A DNA stretch of 64,000 nt from Endomychus coccineus (GCA_958510875.1 OY294070.1:16669631-16733630); one strand, 5' to 3'; counted from the first letter of the stretch, positions 11,668 to 22,882 are shown. Program-made: numbers and translations. Notes: a model not told the origin generated them from the letters alone.

Positions 11668-12778
11668 TCTTTTTTTTTATTGATTTGTTATTTACATTGT
11701 TATATTATCAATCTTTAACATTTTGTTTGAATTTAGCTATCATATTAATACATTTTCATCTCATTTCATTCGCTTGTTGAGTGGGTTTCTTTACAATTCC
11801 AGTTTCTATTTTGTATAGAGTATCGCTATTTAGCAACTATTAATGGATATAATTCTTGCAAGACGTTGTGTTTGAACGTTTCGTGTCAATCATTCAACCT
11901 TTAAATCTGATAGTGTGTGAACATGTGACTTGCAGATTTACTAAATGAGGAACATAATATTTCGGCTAATTAAGAATGAATGAAGAATTTCACTAGACCT
12001 TAACATTTGCTCATTTGTATACACATACAGCCAAATATTTAGTTATAAATTACTCTTTCAATATGTACAGATGGATCATACTGCGATCCATTATGTAGTT
12101 ACATATAGGAAACGTCAATTACTATGTGATTTTCCTGATTAAATTCATCATTACAAGGATTTTTTTATGTGTTAATATAATTAATAATACTTATGTGTAA
12201 TTATAATATTCAAGTATATTCTTAAAATCGACTAATAGCTATTTACAATCTGATTCCGATCTGAAGGATTCCCTCTTAAGAATGTGGTATTTTTAGATCA
12301 TTCGGAAGCATGTGAATGCTGACTTACCAAGGGCCATCCTAACGTATTCATAGCCATTACATCTGTCTACAATAACTTCCCCCAATAAATTATTCTTTAA
12401 TGTGTCAAATAATGAGAAGATGAGGAAGAAATGGTGTTTAATTTACTTCAATTTCGAATTGTTTACCTTGTAAACAATTCAGAACAGTAAACCAAAGAAT
12501 ATATATTCTATTAGAAGTGCAATTTTTCTTCGTCGATACTGCCTTTTTTCAGATGGTTATGCTCTTCCTAAGTTATCGCAACGGACGCAAGCCATTAGGG
12601 TAGGTTAGTATCCTGCTGTCATAATAATTCAATGTGTGACGATACTACGAGCGCAATGTGAAAAGTTCCTGAAAAATAAAATAACAAACTGTTACAACTT
12701 CGCGGGTAAAATTCCAGTTAAAAGGAGGCGCTAGAACTTTCCGCATTTTATAGTTTACATATTACGAAACTCTGGATA
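11668..12778. other. Unassigned AT-rich spacer
   Basis: No recognisable gene or repeat was seen between the Helentron and the first long-TIR element. Confidence 0.5.
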
Positions 12779-12780
12779 TA

Positions 12781-13384
12781 CAGGATGTCCTCGAACTGCG
12801 TGGCTAAAATAAAACCGAAGATTCTCTGATTCGAAAAAAATTTGATGAGCCTTTTTACTTTTGCCTCAAGTGTCTTGTTTAGCCGGTAGAGGGCTTCAAA
12901 GTTGCAAAAATAATTTTGTTTTTTCGGTATAACTTGAGAACGTGATGGAGGACTCTTACAATATTTGGCAGGTGAGTTACTGTCAATAATAGCCGTTTTT
13001 GAGAGCGGAGTATAGAGCCTTAGAGACCATAGAAATGGCTCAAACTTGAGGATTTAACGGGAAAAGTGTCCAGAACTTTTTTGTGGTCGATGTAATTCAC
13101 TCTATATTTTTTACGTAGATAGCTTATCTAATTTGAAAACTTTTCTTACTCTTAGAAAATTTTGATAAAATCAATGGATTAGCTTGAAAAAAATAATTTT
13201 CGAGTCTCTGCAATTTTGGCTTACTAATTTTACTTGATTAAAATACCTTAGTTGCCTTTGTTTTTCTAATGTCATTTTGGTATTTGGAGAATTTATTCTC
13301 AAAACTGTCAGTTTTTACTTTGCTTTCCGTAAAAATTTTATAAAATTATTGCTCAAAATTTCACTAACACTGAAATGGTTAATA
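12781..13384. repeat. Left ~604-bp TIR of element A
   Basis: It is the reverse complement of 14501-15104 with scattered mismatches, beginning CAGGATGTCCTCGAACTGCG. It includes a mirrored copy of the first codons of the transposase, ending around AATGGTTAATATC. Confidence 0.9.
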
Positions 13385-13493
13385 TCTCGGTAAAACACGA
13401 ATAATAAAAACAATAGAAATGGGGAAACGATGTGATTATTTAGGAAAAACAAATGCTAAATTGAAAGAAACAACAAAACTTTTTGGGAAATCG

Positions 13494-14537
13494 CTAAGGC
13501 GTCAATTGTTCGAAATGTTGCCCATTTTCCTGAATACACAAATTAATTCGTTTCAAGAAATCGGATTGAACTCTGGCTAGTACTTCAGGATCATTCTTCA
13601 ATAAATCCGCTTCATGATTGATTCGTTGCAACAATTCCTCTCGTGTGTTCACTGGAGCTGCATAAACTTTCGACTTCAAAGTGCCCCATAGAAAGAAGTC
13701 GCAGGGCGTCAAATCAGGGGCCGGCCAGTTCACTGGTGCATCGTGTCCTCTACCTATCCAGCGATCTGGATATTCCGCATTCAAATGTCGCCTCACAGCT
13801 AATGTGAAATGAGGAGGTGCACCATCATGGATAAACCAGGCCACGACGAATGTGTAAGGGCAAGTCTTCCAACAGTTCAAGTAGCCTTTGTTCCAAAAAG
13901 TTCAAGTAGTTCTCCCCGTTCAATCGATCGGGTAAAACGGTAGGGCTAATAATAAAGTTATCCACAATTCCAACCCAAACATTGATTTTAGTTTGATTCT
14001 GAAAATATGTAACTTCCGTTTCATGAGAATTTTCATCAGCATAGAAATGTTCATTATGGAGGTTAAAAAGACCACATCTCGTGAAAGTATCTTCGTCCGT
14101 GAACAGAATTCTTCTACAAAAATTGGGGTTTGCGTTTTGTCTTTGGACAATAAGCCGACAGAAATCTAGCCGATGACCTGGATCCATGGGCAATAAGTCT
14201 TGAACTCTTTTAATATGATAGGGATACAACAGTTCTTCTTTCAGTACATTATGAACTAACGATTTTGAGGCTCCAATACGAAGTCCCAAACGTAGTGTGC
14301 TTATCCCAGGTTCAGTTTCAACCGCTTCCAGTATCGCTTCTTCGAGCTCTAACGTCCTTCTTGTCCGTCTGCGTCCAGTTTCTCTGCGATTTGCTTCAAA
14401 TTTGCCAGTTTCGCGAAGGTTTGCCGATTTGGAATTCTGCGATGCGGATATCTTTCCCTTCTCTGGCCATTGCAACGACAAAGTCCATAAATCAATAACA
14501 TATCAACCATTTCAGTGTTAGTGAAATTTTGAGCCAT
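13494..14537 (-). pseudogene. DUF4817/DDE transposase of element A, two frameshifts
   Basis: The natural start is the ATG at 14535-14537 (MAQNFTNTEMVDMLLIYGL), followed by YPHRRIPNRQTFAKL, the DUF4817 helix-turn-helix. A frameshift near 14410-14425 moves to a frame with FEANRRETGRRRTRRTLELE. Then come ILFTDEDTFTRCG (first catalytic D) and VWVGIVDNFIISP. A second frameshift near 13840 leads to WFIHDGAPPHF (second D) and PDLTPCDFFLWG (third acid, D). Counting from the D of HDG to the D of PCDFF gives 41 intervening residues, so the triad is DD41D. All three acids are present but the two shifts disable the gene. Related proteins are common in insects and are often annotated as transposable element Tc3-like. 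Confidence 0.9.
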
Positions 14538-15104
14538 AATTTTATAAAATTTTTACGGAAAGCAAAGTAAAAACTGACAGTTTTGAGAATAAATTCTTCA
14601 AATGCCAAAATGACATTAGAAAAGCAAAGGCAACTAAGGTATTTTAATGAAGTAAAATTAGTAAGCCAAAATTGCAGAGACTCGAAAATTAATTTTTTCA
14701 AGCTAATCCGTTGATTTTATCAAAATTTTTTAAGAGTAAGAAAAGTTTTCAAAGTAGATGAGCTATCTACATAAAAAATATCGAGTGAATTGTATTGACC
14801 ACAAAAAAGTTCTGGACACTTTTCCCGTTACATTCTCAAGTTTGAGCCATTTCTATGGTCTCTAAGGCTCTGTGCTCCACTCTCAAAAATGGCCATTATT
14901 GACAGTAACTCACCTGCTAAATATTGTAAAAGTTCTTCATCACGTTCTCAAGTTATACCGAAAAAACAAAATTATTTTTGCAATTTTGAAGCCCTCTACC
15001 GGGTAAACAAGACACTTGAGGCAAAAGTAAAAAGGCTCATCAACTTTTTTTCGAATCAAAGAATCTTCGGTTTTATTTTGGCCACGCAGTTCCAGGACAC
15101 CCTG
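14501..15104. repeat. Right ~604-bp TIR of element A
   Basis: This inverted copy of 12781-13384 contains the transposase ATG (14535-14537) and about the first ten codons, so part of the coding sequence is duplicated in mirror image at the other end. Confidence 0.9.
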
Positions 15105-15106
15105 TA

Positions 15107-15885
15107 TAATGACTTGTCACATTGAAAACTGTGGATGTGCGAACCCAATGAAAAATTTTGTATTTATTGCTTATATGGTTACTTCAGAAAATAAACAACG
15201 AGAAACTGGTAACTATTTAGGCTACAATTGTTTTTATATTACAAATCTAAATTGAGAGAATTAGCCATGTACCGCATGCTAATTAAGAACAATCGAATAT
15301 ATTCGAGCTGTGAACGTAAAGAACATCACAATTATTATTACTCATGCATATGACATCGGAATGAATAAATAAAGTTAGCATACATTCGTTAATTCCCAAC
15401 CTTCAGGATGACCAGACTTTGACCTTACAATCATAAAACATGTAAAGAATGAGTTTGTTAACATTAAAGGTTTTCTTAAAACCTGAGAAGGAACCATTCC
15501 CAGGATAAAAGAGTGGATACGAGTCAACCAATAGTCGTTTAAACTACTTCTACAAGAAACAAACCACACGTGAAGCGACTCAGGAGAGGAAGGATACTTT
15601 TTAAATTTATAACGAAAGGTGAAACAATTTCTATTATCTAGACATGAAATTTGTTCAGAATTAGAGCAAAAATACTGGTTGATTAAGCTTGGATTTCCAA
15701 CTCATTGAAAATCATCATATTGCTCGTGTGACTAGGACGATACTTAATTTTAATTTATTTATCAAAATGTTGTTGCTTTAATACTTCTTTAACTGTATTG
15801 TTTACCTAAAATGCATACGCCAGGTAATTCCATGAGACCAATCATTTGAAACATTAATTGTCCCACGTATAACATAGCAAAATGA
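15107..15885. other. Unassigned spacer
   Basis: No recognisable gene was seen. It ends at the mariner fossil. Confidence 0.5.
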
Positions 15886-15976
15886 TTAGTAAAGCTTCAA
15901 ATCTACTTCGAATCGGTTCAACAGTTCTGCATAATATATGCCGGCGAACGTTTTGCCCTTTTCAAGGTATTGGATA
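15886..15976 (-). pseudogene. Mariner transposase fossil, C-terminal side of the insertion
   Basis: The minus strand reads IQYLEKGKTFAGIYYAELL then a short tail to a stop (15886-15888). This is the segment of mariner transposases that follows the FWDAHG motif (DYLEKGKTI-type). The partner half lies at 18207-18575. Element B interrupts the two at a TA. About two bases appear to be missing at the junction, so the mariner gene may already have been decayed. Confidence 0.85.
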
Positions 15977-15978
15977 TA

Positions 15979-16394
15979 CAGGGTGTATCTAAATAACACC
16001 GAAAAAATTAAAGGGGTGATTCTGTGATGAAAATTAATGTGAGTGTTTGGTATAAAATTTTTTGAAAAAACCCTCCCCGGAAAAGTTACACCCCATCGAA
16101 AATTAAAAAAAAAATGGTTTTTCTTTTTCATTTTCCCTGTATATCAAGCTAAAGACACGAAACTTGGTAAACATTATCTGTCAATAAGAGTACACTTTTT
16201 GAAATTTTTTCAACCCTGAAGTATGCTTAGAAGGGGTTGATTATTCCAACCCCTAAGATATTTTTTCTTACAACTTTTTTTTAGATGAAAATTTTTTCTT
16301 TAAAAAAGTATGACTGAAAAGCCCAATTCATTGACTAACTTTTTTAACTCTACAAGTTTTTTCTAAAACTTGAGCATTTATGAGAAAAAAATAA
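15979..16394. repeat. Left TIR of element B
   Basis: It pairs with 17790-18204. The shared landmarks include CAGGGTGTATCTAAATAACA, the CCCTCCCCGG block and ACTTGAGCATTTA at the inner end. Confidence 0.92.
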
Positions 16395-16526
16395 ATAAGC
16401 TCATGTAAAATAGCATTTTATTAAACAACAGCCAACCAAATTATGATTATGATTATGAGACTTTTACAACTAAAAACAAAAGTGAACAAACAATGAACTA
16501 AAACCTGTCGAATATCGACAATACAA

Positions 16527-17600
16527 TTATAATAAATGTTGAAAATGACCGCCTTCAGCGTCAATACAAGCATCTAGCCTTTTCCTCATAGAATTGCGTA
16601 TACGATGAAATATTCCTGGAGAATTTCTTATAGTTTCACACCCTGCCACAATGCGGTTTCGCAGATCATCGATATTTTCAACTGGGTTTGTGTATATCAA
16701 AGATTTCAGATATCCCCATATGCAAAAATCCAAAGGATTAAGGTCAGGGGAGCGGGCTGGCCAGTTTATAGGTCCTCCTCGACCTATCCATTGATTGGCA
16801 TACACCTCATCCAGGTGAGTTCTTGCAAGTATACTAAAATGAGCTGGTGCACCATCGTGCATAAACCATGAATGTTGCCTAATTTGAATGGGAACCACTT
16901 CAAGAAGAACAGGTAATTCTTCAAGGAGATGACAATATGCTTCACCATTTAATCGTAGCGGAAGAAAATGGGGACCAATTAAATGATTATCAATAATTCC
17001 GAGCCACACGTTTAATGAAAATTTATACTGATGATTTCCTTCAAAAAAGCCATGAGGATTTTCGTCAGCCCAAAGGTGATTGTTGTGAAAATTTCTAATA
17101 CAGTCTCTTGAGAAATTCGCCTCGTCAGTAAATAAAATATTATCTAAGAACTGTGGTGCTTGGCCAATCATATTAATAAGCCACTGACAAAAAATCACAC
17201 GGGGTAAAAAATCTCGAATCATTAACGCCTGCACCCGTTGAAGATGATAGGGATACAACATTTGTTCTTTTAAAATTCTAAAAACAACGGAATGGCTTAC
17301 ATGTAGGACACGAGCTATTTTCCTGGTACTAGTTTCTGGGAATTCTTCAATTGAATTAAGTACGGCTTCTTCTACAGCTGCAGTTCTAACTTCTCTAGTA
17401 CGACCAGAATCATAACTTCTTTTTTCAAAATTACCACGTTCCCGCAAGCGTCGGTGAATAGTTGTGAACGTAGTATGATGGGGTAGTCTACGCTGTGGGT
17501 ACTGTTCAGCATAAAGTCTTTGCGCTTCCAATGAATTACCGTTAGCACGACCGTATGTAAAATGCATATCTGCCATTTCCAAATTCGAATATGCATTCAT
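16527..17600 (-). CDS. DD41D transposase of element B (DUF4817 + DDE), intact
   Basis: The protein is 357 aa, starting at the ATG at 17598-17600 (MNAYSNLEMADMHFTYGRA); four upstream codons are open but begin with TTG and were not used. Residues ~5-60 form the DUF4817-type helix-turn-helix (ADMHFTYG, YPQRRLPHHTTF). A second HTH (STRKIARVLHVSHSVVFRIL) follows at about 95-115. The DDE domain begins with NILFTDEANFSRDC (first D), then LNVWLGIIDNHLIGP, WFMHDGAPAHF (second D) and NWPARSPDLNPLDFCIWG (third D). There are 41 residues between the second and third acids. The C-terminus RKRLDACIDAEGGHFQHLL is typical of the family. It would bind the element's TIRs and cut and paste it in the nucleus. All catalytic acids are present. 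Confidence 0.95.
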   Translation of the reverse strand: MNAYSNLEMADMHFTYGRANGNSLEAQRLYAEQYPQRRLPHHTTFTTIHRRLRERGNFEKRSYDSGRTREVRTAAVEEAVLNSIEEFPETSTRKIARVLHVSHSVVFRILKEQMLYPYHLQRVQALMIRDFLPRVIFCQWLINMIGQAPQFLDNILFTDEANFSRDCIRNFHNNHLWADENPHGFFEGNHQYKFSLNVWLGIIDNHLIGPHFLPLRLNGEAYCHLLEELPVLLEVVPIQIRQHSWFMHDGAPAHFSILARTHLDEVYANQWIGRGGPINWPARSPDLNPLDFCIWGYLKSLIYTNPVENIDDLRNRIVAGCETIRNSPGIFHRIRNSMRKRLDACIDAEGGHFQHLL

Positions 17601-17789
17601 ATTTTCAATCAACTAATATTTCCTACAATACACAATCATAAAACTTGTGAAACAGTAAGATGGGTGACAGAAAATGACACTACACAATCCTAGTGTCAGT
17701 ATTAATGTTTTTATGCAAAGCACAGGCCACTAGACTTGACGCAAAATACACTCGCGTTAGCTCATCTTTTTGAAAATGCATTGCATTAG

Positions 17790-18204
17790 ATTTTTTTTCT
17801 CGTAAATGCTCAAGTTTTAGAAAAAACTTGTAGAGTTTAAAAAGTTAGTCAATGAATTGGGCTTTTCAGTCATACTTTTTTAAAGAAAAAATTTTCATCT
17901 AAAAAAAGTTGTAAGAAAAAATATCTTAGGGGTTGAAATAATCAACCCCTTCTAAGCATACTTCAGGGTTGAAAAAATTTCAAAAAGTGTACTCTTATTG
18001 ACAGATAATGTTTACCAAGTTTCGTGTCTTTAGCTTGATATACAGGGAAAATGAAAAAGAAAAACCATTTTTTTTTTTAATTTTCGAAGGGGTGTAACAT
18101 TTCCGGGGAGGGTTTTTTCAAAAAAATTTATACCAAACACTCACATTAATTTTCATCACAGAATCACCCCTTTAATTTTTTCGGTGTTATTTAGATACAC
18201 CCTG
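17790..18204. repeat. Right TIR of element B
   Basis: This is an inverted copy of 15979-16394. It lies about 190 bp upstream of the transposase ATG, so the promoter probably lies in or next to it. Confidence 0.92.
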
Positions 18205-18206
18205 TA

Positions 18207-18575
18207 GACGATACCGTGTGCATCCCAAAAAACTGTCGTCATGACTTTGTTGGTCTATAAACGTTTCGACTGTTCTTTGGTCTCTGGTGTGTTGTAATGA
18301 ATTCATGTTTTGTCCACGGTTAAGAAACGGAGCAAAAAGCTCTGCTTATCGCGCTTGAACATCGCCAAACACTCCTTTGAAGTTGTCACACGTTCGCGCT
18401 TGTTTACAACAGAGAGCAAATGTGGCACCCATATGGCAGATAGCGAGATAGCTTTCTCATAGCTTCAGCAATCTCGTGCACTTTAACTCGCCGATCGTCC
18501 CAACATGATACCATGAATTTTATCCACGATTTCTGGCGTTGTAACCTCAATTGGACAACGAGAACGTTAGAAGTT
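18207..18575 (-). pseudogene. Mariner transposase fossil, N-terminal side of the insertion
   Basis: Reading right to left in shifting frames: TPEIVDKIHGIMLGRS, RVKVHEIAEAM, WVPHLLS, TSKECLAMFKRDKQSF, LLRFLTVDKT, a stop, IHYNTPETKEQSK, and VMTTVFWDAHGI. This is the ordered motif series of a DD34D mariner transposase (SETMAR-like). In the LTVDET box the E is K and the W is a stop. The sequence stops at the TA where element B begins and resumes at 15976. The N-terminal end near 18575 is a truncation. Confidence 0.88.
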
Positions 18576-18576
18576 C

Positions 18577-18720
18577 CTAGGGGTCATTCACAAATTACGT
18601 AACGCTGCTTTTCCCTATTTTTCTATCCTCCCTCCCCCTTTGTCATGAACCGTAACATACCATTGAGTCCCCCCCCCGTGATATTTCGTAACGTGTTATA
18701 AATGTACCCCCTCAAATTCT
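18577..18720. repeat. Fragment of a dispersed insect repeat
   Basis: It begins GGGGTCATTCACAAATTACG and continues through pyrimidine-rich and C-rich tracts to CGTAACGTGTTA. The C-rich, ACGTAA-bearing style matches a terminal end common in insect DNA-transposon families. No partner end was found in the window, so it is a lone end or fragment. Confidence 0.4.
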
Positions 18721-19189
18721 CATTTTGTTGTATCAAAAAATGGTACTGGTAAACAAAATTTCTAAATAAAAAGTTTGTTTATTGATATTTAACTATATTA
18801 TATATATGTATTGTTAACTAATTTCTTATGATTTTATTTTGCCCCACGTTGTGGTGACAATTATTAACTAAATTCTTATGAGTTTATTTTGTTTTATTTG
18901 TTATTAATAATTATATTTTGATTCTACCAGCTAACTTTTTATCTTTTTAATGTGATTATATTTGAACTTTGAATTAATGTTTATGAAGTTTTGAAGTTTA
19001 TCTGAAGTTTATCTATAGAATAATTTTATATGGAATTAAACACAATGCTCTTTGATTTCACAATATTTAATTTCTATGACTCTTATTATCTCGGGTAATT
19101 CAATTTTATGTTTACAAAATCTATGACATAACCTTAAAATCACTTTTACAACTAATATTTGTTTATACTGTTATAATCAACAATCTTCC

Positions 19190-20000
19190 TTTTACTTCTT
19201 TTATAATTTCGTTGATTCACTTTTTACACAATACTATGCTATTTCACGATAATCACAGGTAACTAATTTTGGTTACTTCTTCTTGAGAATCAGGAACTGT
19301 TGATAATACTTTGTTTTATTCTTTTAGATAAGACATAAAACTTTTCGATGCTTTATTGAAATTATATTGAAGAATGGCAATCGTTGGATACTTCTTATAA
19401 ATTGGAGGTTATTACAACCTTTTACTTGATTTAGATACTTGGAACACTCGTTGACTTTTAATAAATTTTATTAACTTCGGTTATTTGGAACTTATCGAAG
19501 TTTGGAACACTTGCGTTCACTGATGTTTATTTTTATAAACTTAGGTTAGAAAATGTTGGTGAGTTGCCAGAGAAGAACAGTCTCTACTTGGATATTAATG
19601 CAAACTGAACTTGGCTTTACTTTCAGACCCTTTTATAGGCCTCCAAAACCGACGCCAAGCATTTTCCAAATTAACCAATGAGGTGTTTACTTTTCATATC
19701 AAGAATGCCAAGTTAATTGTTGTTAATCTGACACAAGTTCTCATTGTTACTAGCCTGACACTAGAAATTCGTCTCGACCAATCAGAATTTAGTATTCTAT
19801 AATTTTTGAATTATTGGAGATTTTCAACTTATTTTAATTGATAGTGATTCCTTCTTTTTAAATTAATATTGCCTACATTTTTCCCCACACTTTGGTATAA
19901 TATAACCTATGATTGGGTTATTATTAATATGATTATTCCCATATTTATGGTTTTCTTGACAGTTACTTATTCTTAAATCTAATACATACTATATTATATC
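19190..20000 (-). other. Possible LTR-like segment with core promoter
   Basis: On the minus strand the segment has a TATA box and initiator (19603-19637) followed about 250 bp later by AATAAA (19352-19357), the U3-R-U5 order of a retrotransposon LTR. No second LTR, primer-binding site, gag or pol is visible beside it. It would be a solo LTR at most. Its ends are not defined; the bounds are rough. Confidence 0.35.
19603..19637 (-). promoter_or_regulatory. Core promoter: TATA box plus arthropod initiator
   Basis: On the minus strand TATAAAA starts at 19637 and the arthropod initiator TCAGTT has its A at 19606, exactly 31 bases apart, the canonical spacing for a TATA/Inr promoter. GC-containing flanks (GGCCTATAAAAGGG) stand out from the AT-rich surroundings. 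Confidence 0.55.
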
Positions 20001-20451
20001 AATAACATTCTTTTAACATTACATAACTCAAATTTACTAATCCTAACTTATATCTATAACATTATTCAATGTTTTGTACTATCTCATGATAGTTTTGTAA
20101 TCACTTTAATTATGATTTCTGCCTTCGTTACACAGTACGTTTCTTCACTTTCACTGAAGTTCTTGTTTATCACTTCTTATTCTATTACATTGTTGTTTAT
20201 TATGTTTTACATTGTTAATTTTAATATCCTAACTATTATTTAGCTTTTACTATTGTTTTTAATTCCATATAAATATCTTTTATTTGATCTTTTCTGATTT
20301 TCAAAGTTCGGTAAGTTATTATTTTTAAATTTTTATTGTTTATGAAATGAAATCATAACAGTATATTTATATATTATTTTAAATGGTAACATATTTATTA
20401 AAATTTAAAGTCATTGCACGGAATAATGATTGAACTAGTCCACAGTTTGAT

Positions 20452-20760
20452 CTATTCCTCACTTGATTTTTCCCAAAGACTGGCTATCCATTCATCAATT
20501 TCATTGATAATGGGAAAACCATAATTATCATCATTATTATCAGCAATAGTCTCATCAATATCGCGCTTCCAGACTAAATTCGTTTTTTTTTGTTTATTTG
20601 TAAATAAATTGTTAATTAACAAATCGAATTTACAATTGATATCTCCAAATTCGTGTTTATCGAGTTGAAAATATCCGAAATCGAATCTAATATCGCGCTT
20701 CCAGACTAAATTTGTTTTTTTCATTTATTTGTTAATTAACAAATTGTTTATTAACAAATG
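20452..20760. repeat. Direct repeat in AT-rich DNA, with a small open frame
   Basis: ATATCGCGCTTCCAGACTAAA occurs twice, at about 20561 and 20692, followed each time by T-runs. TTAATTAACAAAT and near copies follow. A minus-strand open frame (20452-20724) spans the pair and therefore repeats KKTNLVWKRDI. I do not recognise the peptide, and the low complexity makes a real gene unlikely. Confidence 0.5.
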
Positions 20761-21094
20761 GTTCATTAACAAATTCTTTATGAAGATTTCAATTCATTCC
20801 ATATATCATTCGTTTTTGTTTGTATCTGTACGTTACTTTTTGAAGACGAATACGCATATTTCATAGCCTCAAACAATTTTCTATACGAATTTTCGATGGT
20901 GAAGAGTTCATATAATGTTTAACAAGCGATGGTTAGCGTAATGTTTTTTCCAACTAAGAAATGATGTTTAATCAAGACGCGAAATTAATTTTTTTCCACG
21001 GTTACAAAAATCTTCAAGGTTACTTGCTTTCGATGGGTTGTTTCAAAACAGAATTGAATGACATTTCAGTCTGAAAATTTCTATGCGTTTTAGT

Positions 21095-21190
21095 TAAACA
21101 TGGTACATCACAAATGCCACATGGGATTTTCGATTGTGTGACGCCATCTGTTTCATTTTTCAGGGACTTATCACCTTGCTCTCTTAGTAT
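21095..21190. repeat. Repeat copy shared with 28630-28705 (inverted)
   Basis: The minus strand here and the plus strand at 28630-28705 share AGTCCCTGAAAAATGAAACA, GATGGCG(T/C)CACA and AATCGAAAATCCCATGTG. The family is unknown. The minus-strand translation (KIPCGICDVPCL) is open here for 72 codons but has no known relative. Confidence 0.65.
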
Positions 21191-21388
21191 TTTTAGTGGA
21201 TAAGAGTGATTTTCAATACAATACTGTAAGACAAACAAAATATATATCTTGTAACACGGGATACGAAAACATAAATTTCACCTATAATAGATGTTGGAAA
21301 AGAGACTTATTATATAAACCAAATAAAATTATTCAACAAATAATCTCAAAAATTTAGATATAAGTATGGAACTCAATACCTAAAACTT

Positions 21389-22580
21389 AAATAATCTCAT
21401 ATCTTATATCAATAGCCTCACACACAAACTTCCTGAAAAACTTGATTTCTTTTTCAAAAATATATCTCATTTCAAACCCAAATTTGCAGTAAAAAACTCT
21501 GTTGAACTCGCAAATTCGATAAAAGCAAAAATTATACCTAACATCGGTATTTTGGTATCCTTTGATGTTGCTAATATGTTCTCAAATATCCTTCCTATTG
21601 AATGTCAAAATTTAATCACAAATATTTCAGAAAAGTCACATATTAATCCTTTGATAAAATCAGAAATAGAACAGGCATTTGATTTATGCCTCAGTCAAAA
21701 TTAAATCTCAGTTTAATAACAAATTTTATACTCAAAATAACGGATTAGTTATGGGTTCTCCAGATATTTTTATGTCTCACATAGAAGATACTATAATTAG
21801 TTCTGCCATAACTAAAAAACATATTCAATTTTGGTACAGATACGTAGACGATATTTTTGCCCTCTTTAAAGGTACATCTAGACAATTAGATGCCTTCTTA
21901 TCATTCATCAATAATATTCATCCCAACATAAATTCACATTGGAGACAGAAAAGGATGACAAAATAAATTTCTTAGACTTAACATTATTACATAATAATAA
22001 TAGCATCTCATTCGACATTTACAGAAAACCTACTTTCACAGATACAGTAATTTGTACCTCTTCACATAGCCCCTATAGTCATAAGCTAGCTGTTTTTCAT
22101 TCAATGATACATATAGCCTTTCCCCTTCTCGTATCTCAAGAAAATCTTAGTAAAGAATTAGATACAACTTAAGTCATTGCTACAAATAACGGTTTCGGTC
22201 CTCAAGTATTTTCTAAATTAATAAATAGAAAAAGACAATACAATAGCATTTATCCCTTCATAAAAGACAAAGATGACATGTTATCCCATCATAACCTGAC
22301 CATCAGCTTTAAGCCCCCAAACAAATTATCTCATATTCTGTTCAATGCGAAAGATGAAACTGACAAATTTGAAAGACCCGGAGTTTATAAACTAACTTGT
22401 TCAGAGTGTGATAGTTTTTACATAGCTAAATCTTGCCGTAACATAACAGTTAGATATAAAGAACATGTTGGTTCCTTTAAAAATAATAAAACCGATTATT
22501 CATTTGCGAATCATATTTTAGAAACAGGTCATACTTTTCCTAATTCAAATAATGTCCAAATTTTACATATTCAAAACTAA
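21389..22580 (+). pseudogene. Penelope-like element: RT plus GIY-YIG endonuclease
   Basis: This is a decayed ORF of a Penelope-like retroelement. The first frame (to about 21700) gives KLPEKLDFFFKNISHFKPKF and LVSFDVANMFSNI, the RT palm box with the first catalytic aspartate. A shift leads to FNNKFYTQNNGLVMGSPDIF (LSPI residues deleted) and WYRYVDDIFALFKGT, the YxDD catalytic site. Another shift gives KINFLDLTLLHNNNS, IYRKPTFTDTV and HKLAVFHSMIH. The last frame (22278-22580) contains the GIY-YIG endonuclease: PGVYKLTCSECDSFYIAKS, a conserved R (NITVRYKEH) and NHILETGHTF. The Y of the YIG half remains but the G is lost. At least three frameshifts are present. The 5' end is truncated. Confidence 0.9.
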
Positions 22581-22882
22581 ATATATTAGAGTCAGTGGAA
22601 ATTTTCAAAGGAATGAAGATGTATGCTAATAAGATCATAAACGATCAACTAGATTTATATTACAGTAATCTCTTCAATGTATTATTAACTTGATTTTCGT
22701 ATTTAAACTCCATTAGTAAATATACCCACACCACTAAGGTTCTCACGGAATTACCTAATCACCTTACCCCTGTCTAGTTTTTCCTAGAACTATTTCCTAT
22801 AGTCATAAAATTTATTTGTATTCCTTCTTTAACCTATATATAGTAGATGTAATATTTGGTAAATTCATACCTTCGTTTTCGT

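Larger units (their letters stand above)
12781..15104 (-). mobile_element. Long-TIR Tc1/mariner-type element A (defective)
   Basis: The element runs from CAGGATGTCC to GGACACCCTG, flanked on both sides by TA (12779-12780 and 15105-15106), the target duplication of Tc1/mariner elements. The terminal inverted repeats are unusually long, about 600 bp each, and cover more than half of the 2,324-bp element. A frameshifted transposase gene lies on the minus strand between and partly inside them. The termini, TA target site and protein family relate it to element B (15979-18204) and element C (54835-56040). Confidence 0.9.
15979..18204 (-). mobile_element. Long-TIR Tc1/mariner-type element B, apparently complete
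   Basis: This is a 2,226-bp element with CAGGGTGTATC termini and TA on both sides (15977-15978 and 18205-18206). The terminal inverted repeats are about 415 bp and nearly identical over long stretches. One uninterrupted transposase gene lies on the minus strand. The element is inserted into a mariner copy, whose two halves flank it. Near-identical TIRs plus an intact gene suggest a younger insertion than its neighbours. Whether it is active cannot be judged from sequence. Confidence 0.93.

Noticed and set aside
17601..17612. Four extra in-frame codons upstream of the element B transposase ATG
   Set aside because: They begin with TTG, which is not a normal eukaryotic start; the ATG at 17598-17600 was used.
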